In this document: positions 11,503-22,788 of the stretch, in pieces
Position numbering within the stretch: the stretch's first letter is position 1
How the letters are laid out: every line of letters begins with the position of its first letter
Notes under the pieces: model-generated
What the model was told of the DNA's origin: nothing
Seen by the model: only the letters and a program-made list of their open reading frames with translations
Databases searched by the model: none
Source of the DNA: Opitutales bacterium
Lineage (GTDB): Bacteria; Verrucomicrobiota; Verrucomicrobiia; Opitutales; T3Sed10-336
Assembly (NCBI GenBank): GCA_007130045.1
Contig: SLTG01000021.1
Coordinates: forward strand, 1-64,000
Direction: 5' to 3'
Length of the DNA: 64,000 nt
Position numbers and translations under genes: made by a program

Positions 11503-12534
11503 TCACGGTCTCCGCAGGTTATACTCGAACCTTTCGATGCTCGATAATTCGGGACGGCCACCCCGGTTTCCGCTACCGGCGACTATATAGATATTATCGT
11601 CATGAACGATCGCCTGGGTGCCATGCCTGCCTCTTGCAAGAGGAGCCAGGGTTCGCCATTCATCTGATTCAAGATCATAGGCTTCCACTTCATCATGAGC
11701 AGTGGCGATTAATCCGCTTTCGCCTCCAATCACAATAAGGTGATTGTCCGCGATAACCGTTGAGGTTCCCGCCCTGGGTGTAGGTAAATCGTGCGATTCG
11801 GGAAACGACTCCCACGAATCACTATCAATGTCGTAAACATCCACCTCCGGTCTGGTCAACTCGAACGTCTGGCCGGTGGCACGTGAGCTGTTCCTTCCTC
11901 CGGCACAATAAATCTTTCCATCCTTCATTGCGGCATGAAAATGATCACGGGCTCTTGGCGCATCGGCAAGAACGCTCCACTCTCCTGTAATGAAATCATA
12001 CTGGTCAACCCATTTCACATGGTTGCCGCGGTGCCCATCGATAATCCCGCTTATTATAATGGCTTTGTCACCATCAACCACTACACCCGCCGAAGACCTT
12101 CTTCTGTCCTCCGGAATTTCATCCCCTTCCTCCCAGCGATCTTCAGCAGGATCATAAATCCAAATATGGCTCAATGGCCGTTCTCCGTCGGCTCGTCCGA
12201 TCATTCCCATAAACGCATATATTTTGCCTTGATGCTCGACTGCCTGAAAATGATGCAATTCAATCGGTGATCTCGCCCCTTCCGACCATTCCCTGGAAAC
12301 GGGATCAAAGATATCAACCGGTTTGATACCCCGACCTCCCAATAAATAGAATTTCCCATTCACCTCAACAAAAGCATTCTCATGCCGAGCCGTGGGTTCT
12401 CCGTCGCAATCGATCTTTTCCCACATGCCCTGCACATTTACGATCAAGCCAGCCCAAACGAGAGCCGCGGTTAACACTATTACGCCGTTCGTTTTCATAT
12501 ACATATGCCTTTCATTCATTGAGACGGATTTCAA
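11503..12534 (-). CDS. Kelch-repeat beta-propeller protein, exported
   Basis: Repeated Kelch-type blades (YLLGGRGIKPVDIFDPVSREWSEGA, KIYAFMGMIGR...IWIYDPAEDRWEEGDEIPEDRR, IYCAGGRNSS) and hydrophobic N-terminus. Confidence 0.8.
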   Translation of the reverse strand: MKSVSMNERHMYMKTNGVIVLTAALVWAGLIVNVQGMWEKIDCDGEPTARHENAFVEVNGKFYLLGGRGIKPVDIFDPVSREWSEGARSPIELHHFQAVEHQGKIYAFMGMIGRADGERPLSHIWIYDPAEDRWEEGDEIPEDRRRSSAGVVVDGDKAIIISGIIDGHRGNHVKWVDQYDFITGEWSVLADAPRARDHFHAAMKDGKIYCAGGRNSSRATGQTFELTRPEVDVYDIDSDSWESFPESHDLPTPRAGTSTVIADNHLIVIGGESGLIATAHDEVEAYDLESDEWRTLAPLARGRHGTQAIVHDDNIYIVAGSGNRGGRPELSSIERFEYNLRRP

Positions 12535-12785
12535 CCTTCGGTTGCACGCCGAAATATTATCGAATCCTCAGCGAAGATTTCCCCGGAAGCAAGGACTACT
12601 GTAGATTCTGACAAAGCAATGGTCAATTGTAAAAATATCCTTTTAAAAGCCTCTAATGAGGGGGATCAGGGGACGGGATGCTCTTTTCGAGGAATCTCCC
12701 GATCCCAAATTAGGGATTGCTCTCGAATGGAGAAACTTGATTTCATGAGGAGAAAGGGATTACCCGCCTGAGTGCAAGGCGAATT

Positions 12786-14021
12786 ATGGACAACAATGAA
12801 TCAATCCGTCGCATCGTTGACGAGGTTTTAGCGAAAGTCGGAGGGCGGTCGAGCGGAGGCGGACGGGCATCCTCCTCGGCATTGGCCGCGGGGCGGAACA
12901 CTCCCCTTACCGGGCGGGTCGTCCAGTTGGTCGCGCCGGAAAAGCTGGAGATCCGCGAATATCCCCTGCGAACGATTCGTCCCGATGAAATCCTGGTTAA
13001 AGTGGAGGCGTGCGGTATTTGCGGGACCGACATTCACTGTTATCGCTCGGATCCATTCGGAATCGCTCCGGCAGTGCTCGGCCACGAGGGTACAGGCGTG
13101 GTTCTTGAGGTGGGGTCGGCGGTGAAAGCGGACAGTGTTGGGAAGCCGGTTCGTGTCGGTGATCGGATTGTCACGAGCGTCCTCGACACCTCGGAGGCCT
13201 GCATGATCGCGAAGTACAATCCGCTTAAGGCGAACCTTTGTGACGATCTCAAGGTGTACGGTCTGCTGCCGGACGAGCCGAACAATCATTTCAACGGATA
13301 TTTCGGCGAATACCTCATAATCCGGCCGGAATCCTCCTATTTCGTGGTGAATGACATGAGCGTGGACCTGCGGGTGCTGATCGAGCCTTCGGCCGTTGTT
13401 TGCCACGCTCTCGAACGGGCCAAGAATTCAGGTGTGAACATCAATTTTCGCACGCGAGTGATTGTCCAGGGCTGCGGCCCGATCGGATTATTGATGGTCG
13501 CCGTCCTCAAGACGAGCGGGATAAATAATATTATCGCGATCGACGGCAATTCCGGTCGCCTTGAGATTGCCCGTCAAATGGGGGCCGATGATACCTTGAA
13601 TTATCATGCTTACGGCGGGATCGACGAATTGGCCGGCGCGGTATCCGATCTAACCAAGGGGCTGGGAGCGCACTACGGATTCCAGGTGACCGGTGTGCCC
13701 TCGGCGTTCGCGGGCTTGTTCAAATGCATTCGCAGGGGTGGAGGGATCTGCGAAGTCGGACATTTCGTTGACGGCGGAGAATGCGGAATCAATCCCCATC
13801 ATGACATTTGCCGAAAAGAAATCACCGTAACGGGAAGCTGGGTCTACAACCGCTTCGAATACCCGAACGCATACCACTTTCTCCAGCGCGCGGAACGTAT
13901 TGGTATTCCGGTGACGAATCTTATTACTCATAAGTTTCCCCTTGACCGGATACAGGAAGCGTTTGACGTGAACCTTCGCCAGGAGGGCATCAAGGTCATG
14001 GTCGAGAATCCGCGAGCTTAA
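12786..14021 (+). CDS. Zinc-dependent medium-chain alcohol dehydrogenase family protein
   Basis: EACGICGTDIHCY, LGHEGTGVVLEVG, Rossmann segment VIVQGCGPIGLLMVAVLKTSG, C-terminal HKFPLDRIQEAFD. Confidence 0.85.
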   Translation: MDNNESIRRIVDEVLAKVGGRSSGGGRASSSALAAGRNTPLTGRVVQLVAPEKLEIREYPLRTIRPDEILVKVEACGICGTDIHCYRSDPFGIAPAVLGHEGTGVVLEVGSAVKADSVGKPVRVGDRIVTSVLDTSEACMIAKYNPLKANLCDDLKVYGLLPDEPNNHFNGYFGEYLIIRPESSYFVVNDMSVDLRVLIEPSAVVCHALERAKNSGVNINFRTRVIVQGCGPIGLLMVAVLKTSGINNIIAIDGNSGRLEIARQMGADDTLNYHAYGGIDELAGAVSDLTKGLGAHYGFQVTGVPSAFAGLFKCIRRGGGICEVGHFVDGGECGINPHHDICRKEITVTGSWVYNRFEYPNAYHFLQRAERIGIPVTNLITHKFPLDRIQEAFDVNLRQEGIKVMVENPRA

Positions 14022-14062
14022 GCGCACCCTCTACACTGATGCTGGAAGGATCGCAGAAATTC

Positions 14063-14083
14063 GGACTTCGACGAGCTCAGTCC
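14063..14083. repeat. REP-like inverted-repeat motif GGACTTCGACGAGCTCAGTCC
   Basis: GGACT/AGTCC arms around a CTTCGACnAGCTCAG core, in the intergenic gap. Confidence 0.4.
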
Positions 14084-14284
14084 AGCCGCCGGCAAGCTTA
14101 CAGTCCCGCCGGGGGAAATAAGCGAAGCGGGAGCGGCCCCAAAACCCGCGCAGGGGTGGTACTTTATATCAACAACTCATAAATTCCAATCTCACCAGCT
14201 TCCGTCCGGGAAGGGGTTGATTATCCGAGCGTGCGCTCTGTGATCCTCCCCCAAGGTCACCTGTCGCATGTTGGAGCGTGGAAT

Positions 14285-16102
14285 TCAGGTGGATTTTTTC
14301 TCTTCCTTGCGTTTGCCGACAAAGATGGTGATGTCGGCATCGCGTTGGCCGAGCAACTCCTGGGCTCTGCGCAATGCGTTTCGGGTCGAAAAAGTGGGGT
14401 TGCTTGGCTTGTCCATAAAGAAATTATCACGTCCCAGTTTTTCCAGCAAACCGGAGTTACGGAAAACCCGGTAAACTTCCCTGTGCGCGCCGGAAACCAG
14501 CAATTTGCAGCCATTGGCCTGCAACACATGCAGCAACTCCTCAATCGCAAGGGCACAGGTGGCATCGAGATGGCGGGCATTTTTCAGTCGAAGAATAACA
14601 ATCTTAAGATTTGGATCTAGAGTCGCATTAACGGCCTGTTCGACGAAAAGTTCCGTCGAGCCGAAAAACAGATCTCCCTCGGCGTGTAAAATCGAGATGC
14701 CGGGAGCCTTCTTACGTTCCGGATCATCAATCGCCGCCAATTGACCCTCGGGGGTGAATTCATATTCAATGAGTTCCGGTGAGCCAACCTTGCGCAGGAA
14801 CAGAATAACCGAAGTGAAAACTCCGATGTAGATTGCGGTATCCAAGGTGAATAACAAGCCTGACAACAGAGTTATCACAAAAACCACCGCATCAGCGTTC
14901 GTGGTGCGTATCGACACCCTGATCTGATGCCGGTTGAACAGTGAAAACGCCACCGCCAGCACCACTGCCGCCAAGGCTGCCATGGGGATGTAACTGATCA
15001 GAAATCCGACGGTGAAAAGCAACACCAGACAGAAACCTCCGCTGATGACAACGGAAACCGCCGTGCGTGCTCCACTGGCCCAGTTCAGGGCGGATCGGGT
15101 AATCGAACCGGAAGCATCCATGCCCCCGACAAGGCTATTGGCAAGATTGCCCATGCCCATGCCAAACATCACCTGGTTCACATTGATCCGTTCGCCGGAC
15201 CGGGAAGCTAGACTGCGCCCTACTGACGCCCCTTCCACGACCCCGAGAAAAGCGACCGCAAAAGCAGGAGCAGCCAATCTGGCCACCAAATCCAGGTCGA
15301 ATGGAATGGCAAAATATTCTATGGCATCCAGTGAAAAACCTGTCAGGTAGCGCAAATCCCAGCCCACCCAACTGAAATACAGAGCAATCAGGCTGGTGAC
15401 AATCAGTGTAAGTGCCGCATCGGGCAGTTTGGGAACAAATCGCCGGAAAGCCAGCAATGTTACCAATGCGACGGCGCCCATGATTATTTCCGGGAGGCGC
15501 GTTTGATCAAGATTGGCCAATGTTCCACCGAGGATCGTGAAAAAAGTAGTGCCCTCTTCCAGACTGAAGCCAAGCAGGTTCTGGCTCTGGTTCACGACGA
15601 TCAGCGCGGCGGCTGCGGTGATATAGGCGGTTACCACCGAGCGCGACACATAGTTGAGGACCAGTGAGAGGTTGGCGAGGGCACCGATAATCTGAAAACA
15701 GCCGACCATGAAAATGAACAGCGGCAGGGCAAAGATCCGTTGTTCCTCGGATAATCCCGCCGCCACCATACCTGAGAACAGCAAAATCGCCGTGGAATTC
15801 CCCGGGCCCATCACCACCAGTCGCGATCCGGAGAAAGCCGCTGAAACAATGGCTCCCAGTCCAACGCTGAGCAGCCCATGTTGTGGATGAAGACCGGCAA
15901 TTAGCGCAAAAGCTATCCCTTGCGGAAAACCAACCAGCGCGACATTGAAACCCGCCCGCAGGTCCGCGCGGGCCTGCTCGCGAGTGTAAGCGCGAAGGAT
16001 GCGCCTGAGGGGGAGAAGTTCCAGCTTCCGCAAGCGAAAAGCATTGCCCAACCCGCGGAAAGCTTTCTCAAGGGAAGTCAGAAACACACCAGTTTTCTCC
16101 AA
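14285..16102 (-). CDS. SulP family anion transporter with C-terminal STAS domain
   Basis: ARADLRAGFNVALVGFPQGIAFALIAGLHPQHGLLSVGLGAIVSAAFSGSRLVVMGPGNSTA; MGMGNLANSLVGGMDASGSITRSALNWASGARTAVS; C-terminal STAS-like ILHAEGDLFFGSTELFVEQ...ILRLKNARHLDATCALAIEELL. TTG start as called by the ORF track. Confidence 0.9.
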   Translation of the reverse strand: MEKTGVFLTSLEKAFRGLGNAFRLRKLELLPLRRILRAYTREQARADLRAGFNVALVGFPQGIAFALIAGLHPQHGLLSVGLGAIVSAAFSGSRLVVMGPGNSTAILLFSGMVAAGLSEEQRIFALPLFIFMVGCFQIIGALANLSLVLNYVSRSVVTAYITAAAALIVVNQSQNLLGFSLEEGTTFFTILGGTLANLDQTRLPEIIMGAVALVTLLAFRRFVPKLPDAALTLIVTSLIALYFSWVGWDLRYLTGFSLDAIEYFAIPFDLDLVARLAAPAFAVAFLGVVEGASVGRSLASRSGERINVNQVMFGMGMGNLANSLVGGMDASGSITRSALNWASGARTAVSVVISGGFCLVLLFTVGFLISYIPMAALAAVVLAVAFSLFNRHQIRVSIRTTNADAVVFVITLLSGLLFTLDTAIYIGVFTSVILFLRKVGSPELIEYEFTPEGQLAAIDDPERKKAPGISILHAEGDLFFGSTELFVEQAVNATLDPNLKIVILRLKNARHLDATCALAIEELLHVLQANGCKLLVSGAHREVYRVFRNSGLLEKLGRDNFFMDKPSNPTFSTRNALRRAQELLGQRDADITIFVGKRKEEKKST

Positions 16103-16115
16103 TTTGAATTGGTAT

Positions 16116-16223
16116 GAAATCGCTCTTCAGGCGGCGCGGACACGCACCCGCCGGGAGCGGTCTGAAGATTGGCTTTCATGAGAAAACTGCAGCTTGTCTG
16201 AATCAGGATGTACGCGTCAAGCC
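16116..16223. repeat. Copy A of a ~105-bp repeated, potentially structured element
   Basis: First ~63 nt align with 27538-27599 (5 mismatches in the first 36 nt); internal inverted repeat TCTTCAG (16124-16130) / CTGAAGA (16162-16168). Confidence 0.6.
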
Positions 16224-16481
16224 GAACGTCAAGACGCCTTCCGGGCGATCCCGGGGCTGGTCCGCCGTATTTCCATTTTCCGATTCCGGCCGCGAAAACA
16301 GGGGGAATTTCAGAAAAACCTACGGCATGGGTTCATCCTGGTTGAGACAGGCTGGAATAAAACCGACAATATCCGAAGCATTCGGCGAGGATCCTTCGAC
16401 TATCCTGTTGAAAAAGCTGAATGTGCGCGATCCGGATGCCGCCGAATACTCCCGAGCCCGTAAGCGTCACTGCGGTTTTGG

Positions 16482-17957
16482 TTATGCCCAGGAGCTGATC
16501 TTCAACCGGAGCTTTCCCCGGAAACCCTTCTTTGAACTCAAGGGAATAAACGTCCCCTTCGCGTCGCCTTCCGCCGCGCTGCCCGCGTTCTCGCCCCAGG
16601 AGTCGTCCGTAAGGTTGTAGCGGATATGCCATTCATCCCGGCGCGGCGTGGCGCGGACGGCCAGGGTATTCCGGAAAAGGTTCTCGCCCGGAATGTGACG
16701 GTTGAAAATGAGGAATCCATCGATCTCGTAACCGGTGGTCAGAACGCGCAAGTCGAGACTGAACATGAAACTTCGTCCGACAGTGATCTTCCGTGTATCC
16801 AGAAACGCGGAAAACAGCACGGGAGATCGCGGGGCGCTCAGGCCGGATTTCTCAGGCCGGAACAGATCGTCGAATTTCCTCAGCACCGCCGAAAAGGTCT
16901 CCGTGCGGCGTTCGGTCAGTTTGAAATTCACCGCGCCGCGGGGCGAAACGGTCGATTCGAAGTAGTAAGAAGCCCGGACCCGCTTTCCCCGCTTGAATTC
17001 CTTCCGCACCGACGGCGGCAGCGGTATATCGTCGACCTCCAGCACCCCGTCCACCCGGACGTTCCCGAAGAAGAACCTGGCCATGTTCTGATAACCCTCC
17101 TCCGAGTTCACGATCCCATAGGGACCGCTGTGGCTGCGATACGTGAACGCCCGCGGGGCGCCCCGGACCGCGGCGTTTTCAATCTTCACAAGACCGTCGC
17201 TCATTTCACGTGAAGCCCCCATTCCGGCCCCGTAGTCCTTGTGATTGGTACCGATCAAACAGAAGAAGCGGTTCGGCTCGAACTTTCCGTCGAGGGAATC
17301 GACCCGTCCGTCCCTCGGCTTGAGCGCCAGATACTCGGCCATCCGGCCGCGATTGAAATTGTTAATGTCCCGGATTCCCAGGAATCCGGGAACATTGAGG
17401 CCGGCCATCTCGATGCCGTTGTGCGGGGTGGCGTAGGTGAACACCTTGTCCACCAGTTTCCTCGCCTCTTCGTCTCCGGCGTCCGGGTTCTGCAGGAAAC
17501 AACGGCAGATCAGCCCGCCCATCGAATGGGCGGCGAGGTAAACCTTGAAAGCGGCCCGCGCATCCGGGTTCCGGCCGCAAACCTGGTCCCGTATCCGAAG
17601 AATCAATGCGCCGAGTCCCCTGGCGGCATCGATAACGGACGGGGCGCCGCCCTCCCCGAGCTCGCTGTCGGCCCGCTCGTAGTACCGGTAAATAACAATG
17701 CTTTTCGCCGGCAACCGGCCCTGCTTTTCCGCCCCGTTTTCGTAAATATCCTCGTATCCGCAGTCCTTCATCATTCGAACCAGCGGAGACTCGAAAATAT
17801 GCCGGACCACTCCGCCTTCCCAATTCTGGCGGACCTTGGTGGAGCCGAGGTTGAAACCCATGTAGGGCGTGGCGACCGTCGCGTCGATTTCGGCCTGGGT
17901 CATGGCGTAACCGCGAACGTAAACGATGGGATAATAAGGATGTCGGATGATTTTCAT
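16482..17957 (-). CDS. Putative alpha/beta-hydrolase (lipase/PGAP1-like esterase)
   Basis: Start at [18 protein letters not shown]. Nucleophile elbow [13 protein letters not shown] with later [13 protein letters not shown] is typical of lipase-like hydrolases. Confidence 0.65.
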   Translation of the reverse strand: MKIIRHPYYPIVYVRGYAMTQAEIDATVATPYMGFNLGSTKVRQNWEGGVVRHIFESPLVRMMKDCGYEDIYENGAEKQGRLPAKSIVIYRYYERADSELGEGGAPSVIDAARGLGALILRIRDQVCGRNPDARAAFKVYLAAHSMGGLICRCFLQNPDAGDEEARKLVDKVFTYATPHNGIEMAGLNVPGFLGIRDINNFNRGRMAEYLALKPRDGRVDSLDGKFEPNRFFCLIGTNHKDYGAGMGASREMSDGLVKIENAAVRGAPRAFTYRSHSGPYGIVNSEEGYQNMARFFFGNVRVDGVLEVDDIPLPPSVRKEFKRGKRVRASYYFESTVSPRGAVNFKLTERRTETFSAVLRKFDDLFRPEKSGLSAPRSPVLFSAFLDTRKITVGRSFMFSLDLRVLTTGYEIDGFLIFNRHIPGENLFRNTLAVRATPRRDEWHIRYNLTDDSWGENAGSAAEGDAKGTFIPLSSKKGFRGKLRLKISSWA

Positions 17958-17983
17958 AACAGCGGCTTTTTCGGATTTGCCTG

Positions 17984-18013
17984 GGAGTCTGTCGGGCTTC
18001 GCCGACAGACTCC
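17984..18013. repeat. Perfect 12-bp inverted repeat (hairpin) GGAGTCTGTCGG-gcttcg-CCGACAGACTCC between divergent genes
   Basis: Read directly; the arms are exact reverse complements with a 6-nt loop. Confidence 0.85.
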
Positions 18014-18132
18014 TAAAAGGCATCGCCCGACGCGATCCTAAATTCACGTCCGTCGCAAGGAGCGCAGCGCGAATGGAATACGGACTTGCGGGCTTGACCC
18101 GCCGCACGAAACGGACATTGGATGGTCTGTTT

Positions 18133-19638
<1,506 letters not shown>

Positions 19639-20155
19639 TAGACGCTTACCGGATTGCGCGGGCCGAGCGCTCGCAAGCAAGCACGCCACAGGGGGAAACG
19701 TCGCGAATCAGGAACTTCCCTGAGGTCTAATTATTTCCGGTGGACTACACGGGAACTCCGGCCCGGCCTCCGGCAGCGATTGCGGCGCAACCGGTTGCCC
19801 CCGCCTCACCGCCACCTGGGTCGCCCTCCTTCACCGAGTCAAAAGGAAGATTCACAAATTTTTTATCCGCGATCCAATCATCCCCGCCGCCTTCAATCCC
19901 TTTCGTGAAGCCGACTCCCGGATATCGACACGGGGAAACCCCTAGGCGTAGGCGCCAAACACGCGTCACGCCTTTCACCTTGACCGGAAACCGTTTGTGT
20001 AGGAGGCTTTGAAGCCTATCAGATTAATTTCTAACGTTTTCCCGCACCGGTACGGCGCGGGATTTCACAAGAAACTTGACTTTGCAAAGGCGTTTGCTCC
20101 TTTCAAAACGGACACTTGTTTATAAGAATGCGGGACGTATTCCCAGCTCATAAAA

Positions 20156-21046
20156 ATGGCGCGTAAAATCAGCTTTCTCAACTACAAAGGGGGTGTCGGA
20201 AAAACCTCTCTGATCGTCAACCTGGCATCCTGCCTGGCCCTGGAGGGCAAGCGGGTTCTGCTCTTCGATTTCGACACCCAGTCCAATGCAAGTATTTGGC
20301 TGCTTCGCCTGGACCGCTGGAATCAGATCAACAGTTCCGGGGAAGGAGCCGTGTATTCGATTTTCAATCCGGGCAACGCCACGATCGCGGACTGCCTGGT
20401 GCGCGACGTGATCGAGAGCAAGGACGGTGAAAAGCTCATTCCAGGTCTGGATCTGGTTCCCACGACTTTTAACCTCGTCGATCTCGAAAGCGATCTGGAA
20501 AGCGGAAATCCCGAACAGCCGCCCTACTCGATCTTCCACGAACAACTCGAAGAACTGGAAGACCAATACGATTTCATCCTGTTCGATTGTCCTCCGAATA
20601 TTCTTCGAGCGTCCCAATGCGGGGTTTACAGCAGCAATGAGATCTACGTCCCTTCGAACCCCGACGCCTTGAGCCTGGTGGGCTTCACCCTCCTTGTGGA
20701 GAAACTCCAGAAGTTCCATCGGGCTTCCGCGAGCTTCCGCAAGAGCGGCATGGGCGTCCCGGCGGAAATCCGCGGCATCATTTTCAATTCGATCAAGGGG
20801 AACGTGGACATCGAGGTTCCGAAGATTCGCATGCAGCTTCGGATGAACCAGTTCCGAAGCCAGCGAAAGGTATCCCCGCAGGCAAAGATTTTCAATACAC
20901 AGATTCGCGATGCGAACATCGTGCGCCGCGCGGTGACACTCGGTTTGCCCGTGGTGCTGGTCGGAGATCAACGGAGAGAAGCCGACAGCGTCGTCACCGA
21001 CTACCAGAACCTCGCCCGGGAACTGATCGAGCACGAACCGAATTAA
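20156..21046 (+). CDS. ParA/MinD-superfamily P-loop ATPase
   Basis: Deviant Walker A NYKGGVGKTSLIVNLASCLALEGKRVLLFDFDTQSN; Walker B YDFILFDCPPN. Confidence 0.9.
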   Translation: MARKISFLNYKGGVGKTSLIVNLASCLALEGKRVLLFDFDTQSNASIWLLRLDRWNQINSSGEGAVYSIFNPGNATIADCLVRDVIESKDGEKLIPGLDLVPTTFNLVDLESDLESGNPEQPPYSIFHEQLEELEDQYDFILFDCPPNILRASQCGVYSSNEIYVPSNPDALSLVGFTLLVEKLQKFHRASASFRKSGMGVPAEIRGIIFNSIKGNVDIEVPKIRMQLRMNQFRSQRKVSPQAKIFNTQIRDANIVRRAVTLGLPVVLVGDQRREADSVVTDYQNLARELIEHEPN

Positions 21047-21066
21047 TCCTTTCGCTCATACTTGCC

Positions 21067-22101
21067 ATGCCGGAATCAGAAGACAACAAACAGGAAAAAT
21101 ATACCTCGGCTCGCTGGGATAAACTCCGGGCCAGTTTCCAGAGTTCCATGCTCGTCGACACACGGCTCTCCAGTCTCGCCGAAAGTCTGGATACGGAGAA
21201 ATGGCCGATGTCGGGGAAGGACGAAACGCCCGCCAAGTACATTGACCTGTCTTTCGAGGAATTGAGCGAGAGCGAGGAGATGCTCGACCGCCCGGAACGG
21301 ATCAGGCTCCTGATGGACATCCTCGAAGGAACCCTCGCGTTCGATGATCCGTTTGGCGAGATGGTACAGCACGAGGAATCGCAGGCCGACGACGACAACG
21401 ATGTCATCAAGAATCTCCGCCGTCTGCAGATCTCCCCGGATTTCCCCCTTTCATTGACAAACCTGTCGAGGGAGTCACGCCAGCTTTGCAGGAACCAGGA
21501 GTTGCGCACCCTGAAGGAATTCGCCGAATTCTCGCAGAACATGGCGCAACACATCGTCCTCGCCGGGGACTTCCGCAAACTCCTCAACGCACTCGCGCAC
21601 ATTGACGAAAAAACCATTGCCAACTATCTGCCGTACCGCCCGGGAAACAAAGGCCTCCACCTTCCCGAAGCAGTCGGATTCGCGGTGGGGCGGATCGAGA
21701 CCGAAGAGCGCCTCGCGCTTTACCGGCGCTGCGGCGGACGTCTCGAAGACGACGAACGAGCGTTGGCCGAACGGGTTTCACAACAGAGGATAAAGGAGCT
21801 GGAACGGGAACTCGAAGCGAAAATCGAGGAAATGTTCACCTGGTTCGCCAGAGAAAAGGAAGACCTTAAATCAATGATCCATTACGGTCAGTCGCTCGAT
21901 CGATTCTTTATGCCGATCAACGCGCCGGCCACCGAACTGATCGCTTCAAAGACGGTCGCCGGCCTGTTGAGAAAGGAAACCGGGCCGGTGCCGCGCACGG
22001 ACGCTCCAACGGGCAAATCTCCGACGGCGGATTCCGGAGAGGAGAAAGGCGGATTTCTTCAGGGAATCACCCGGTTCATACGCAGAATGCGCGACAGGTA
22101 G
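21067..22101 (+). CDS. Hypothetical protein downstream of the ParA-like gene
   Basis: 344-aa ORF starting 21 bp after the parA-like stop, same strand; no family recognised. Confidence 0.7.
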   Translation: MPESEDNKQEKYTSARWDKLRASFQSSMLVDTRLSSLAESLDTEKWPMSGKDETPAKYIDLSFEELSESEEMLDRPERIRLLMDILEGTLAFDDPFGEMVQHEESQADDDNDVIKNLRRLQISPDFPLSLTNLSRESRQLCRNQELRTLKEFAEFSQNMAQHIVLAGDFRKLLNALAHIDEKTIANYLPYRPGNKGLHLPEAVGFAVGRIETEERLALYRRCGGRLEDDERALAERVSQQRIKELERELEAKIEEMFTWFAREKEDLKSMIHYGQSLDRFFMPINAPATELIASKTVAGLLRKETGPVPRTDAPTGKSPTADSGEEKGGFLQGITRFIRRMRDR

Positions 22102-22146
22102 CCCCGAATTGCATTCGGGCTTTACCTTGTCCGATTTTCAAATACA

Positions 22147-22785
22147 ATGGCTCCCATGGAACACAGGCCACTGCCTCCATTAAGGAGAAAGCTCAGCCTT
22201 CCCAGTCTCGAAAGCTACTCGGCTGAGCTCTCACGGGAATCTCAGCGCTCGGTGGAATCCATTCGCTCGCTGATGCGCTCCTCCGCGGGCGAGGTCAAAT
22301 CGTTTGACCAGGCGAACCTCGAGGAGCTTCAAGCGTCGTTGCTCGAACTTGAAGAAACCCTGGACGAACGGGAAAGGGCGCTCCAGGAAGCGGAAGCGCG
22401 GCTGGAGGAGAAAAAACGCGACATCTGGGAGACGGAAGCACTCATCAGCGCCAGGGAAAACCTCCTGTTAAGCAACGCACAGAACGCGTCCAAGGACAAG
22501 GGAGGACTCACCCCGGAGGCGAAAAAAGCCCTCGAAGACTGGCAGGCGGAACTGGACAAACAGGAAAAGGCGCTTCAGCAAGCCAAGGCATCGTTGAAAG
22601 AACGCGAGGCGTTCCTGGACAGCAGTGAAAACACTCTCATGGACAAGTTCCAGCAGCAGCAGGAAGAGGAAACCCAATTGGAACAGTTGAAAGAAGAGCT
22701 CGAATTGCGCCGTAAGGAGCTTGATCAAAAGGAAAAAATGCTCACCGAAAAGGAGAAAGCCGGTTACCCGGGCGGCGGCGAATAA
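22147..22785 (+). CDS. Coiled-coil hypothetical protein
   Basis: 212 aa with long E/K/L/Q-rich heptad-like stretches (LQASLLELEETLDERERALQEAEARLEEKKRDIWETEALISARE...). Confidence 0.75.
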   Translation: MAPMEHRPLPPLRRKLSLPSLESYSAELSRESQRSVESIRSLMRSSAGEVKSFDQANLEELQASLLELEETLDERERALQEAEARLEEKKRDIWETEALISARENLLLSNAQNASKDKGGLTPEAKKALEDWQAELDKQEKALQQAKASLKEREAFLDSSENTLMDKFQQQQEEETQLEQLKEELELRRKELDQKEKMLTEKEKAGYPGGGE

Positions 22786-22788
22786 GCC

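Noticed and set aside
17241-18041. 266-aa plus-strand ORF antisense to the lipase-like gene
   Set aside because: Shadow of a minus-strand gene with lipase motifs.
17947-18132. N-terminal extension of glycyl-tRNA synthetase in the ORF track
   Set aside because: Covers the divergent intergenic hairpin; conserved protein begins at [13 protein letters not shown] (18133).
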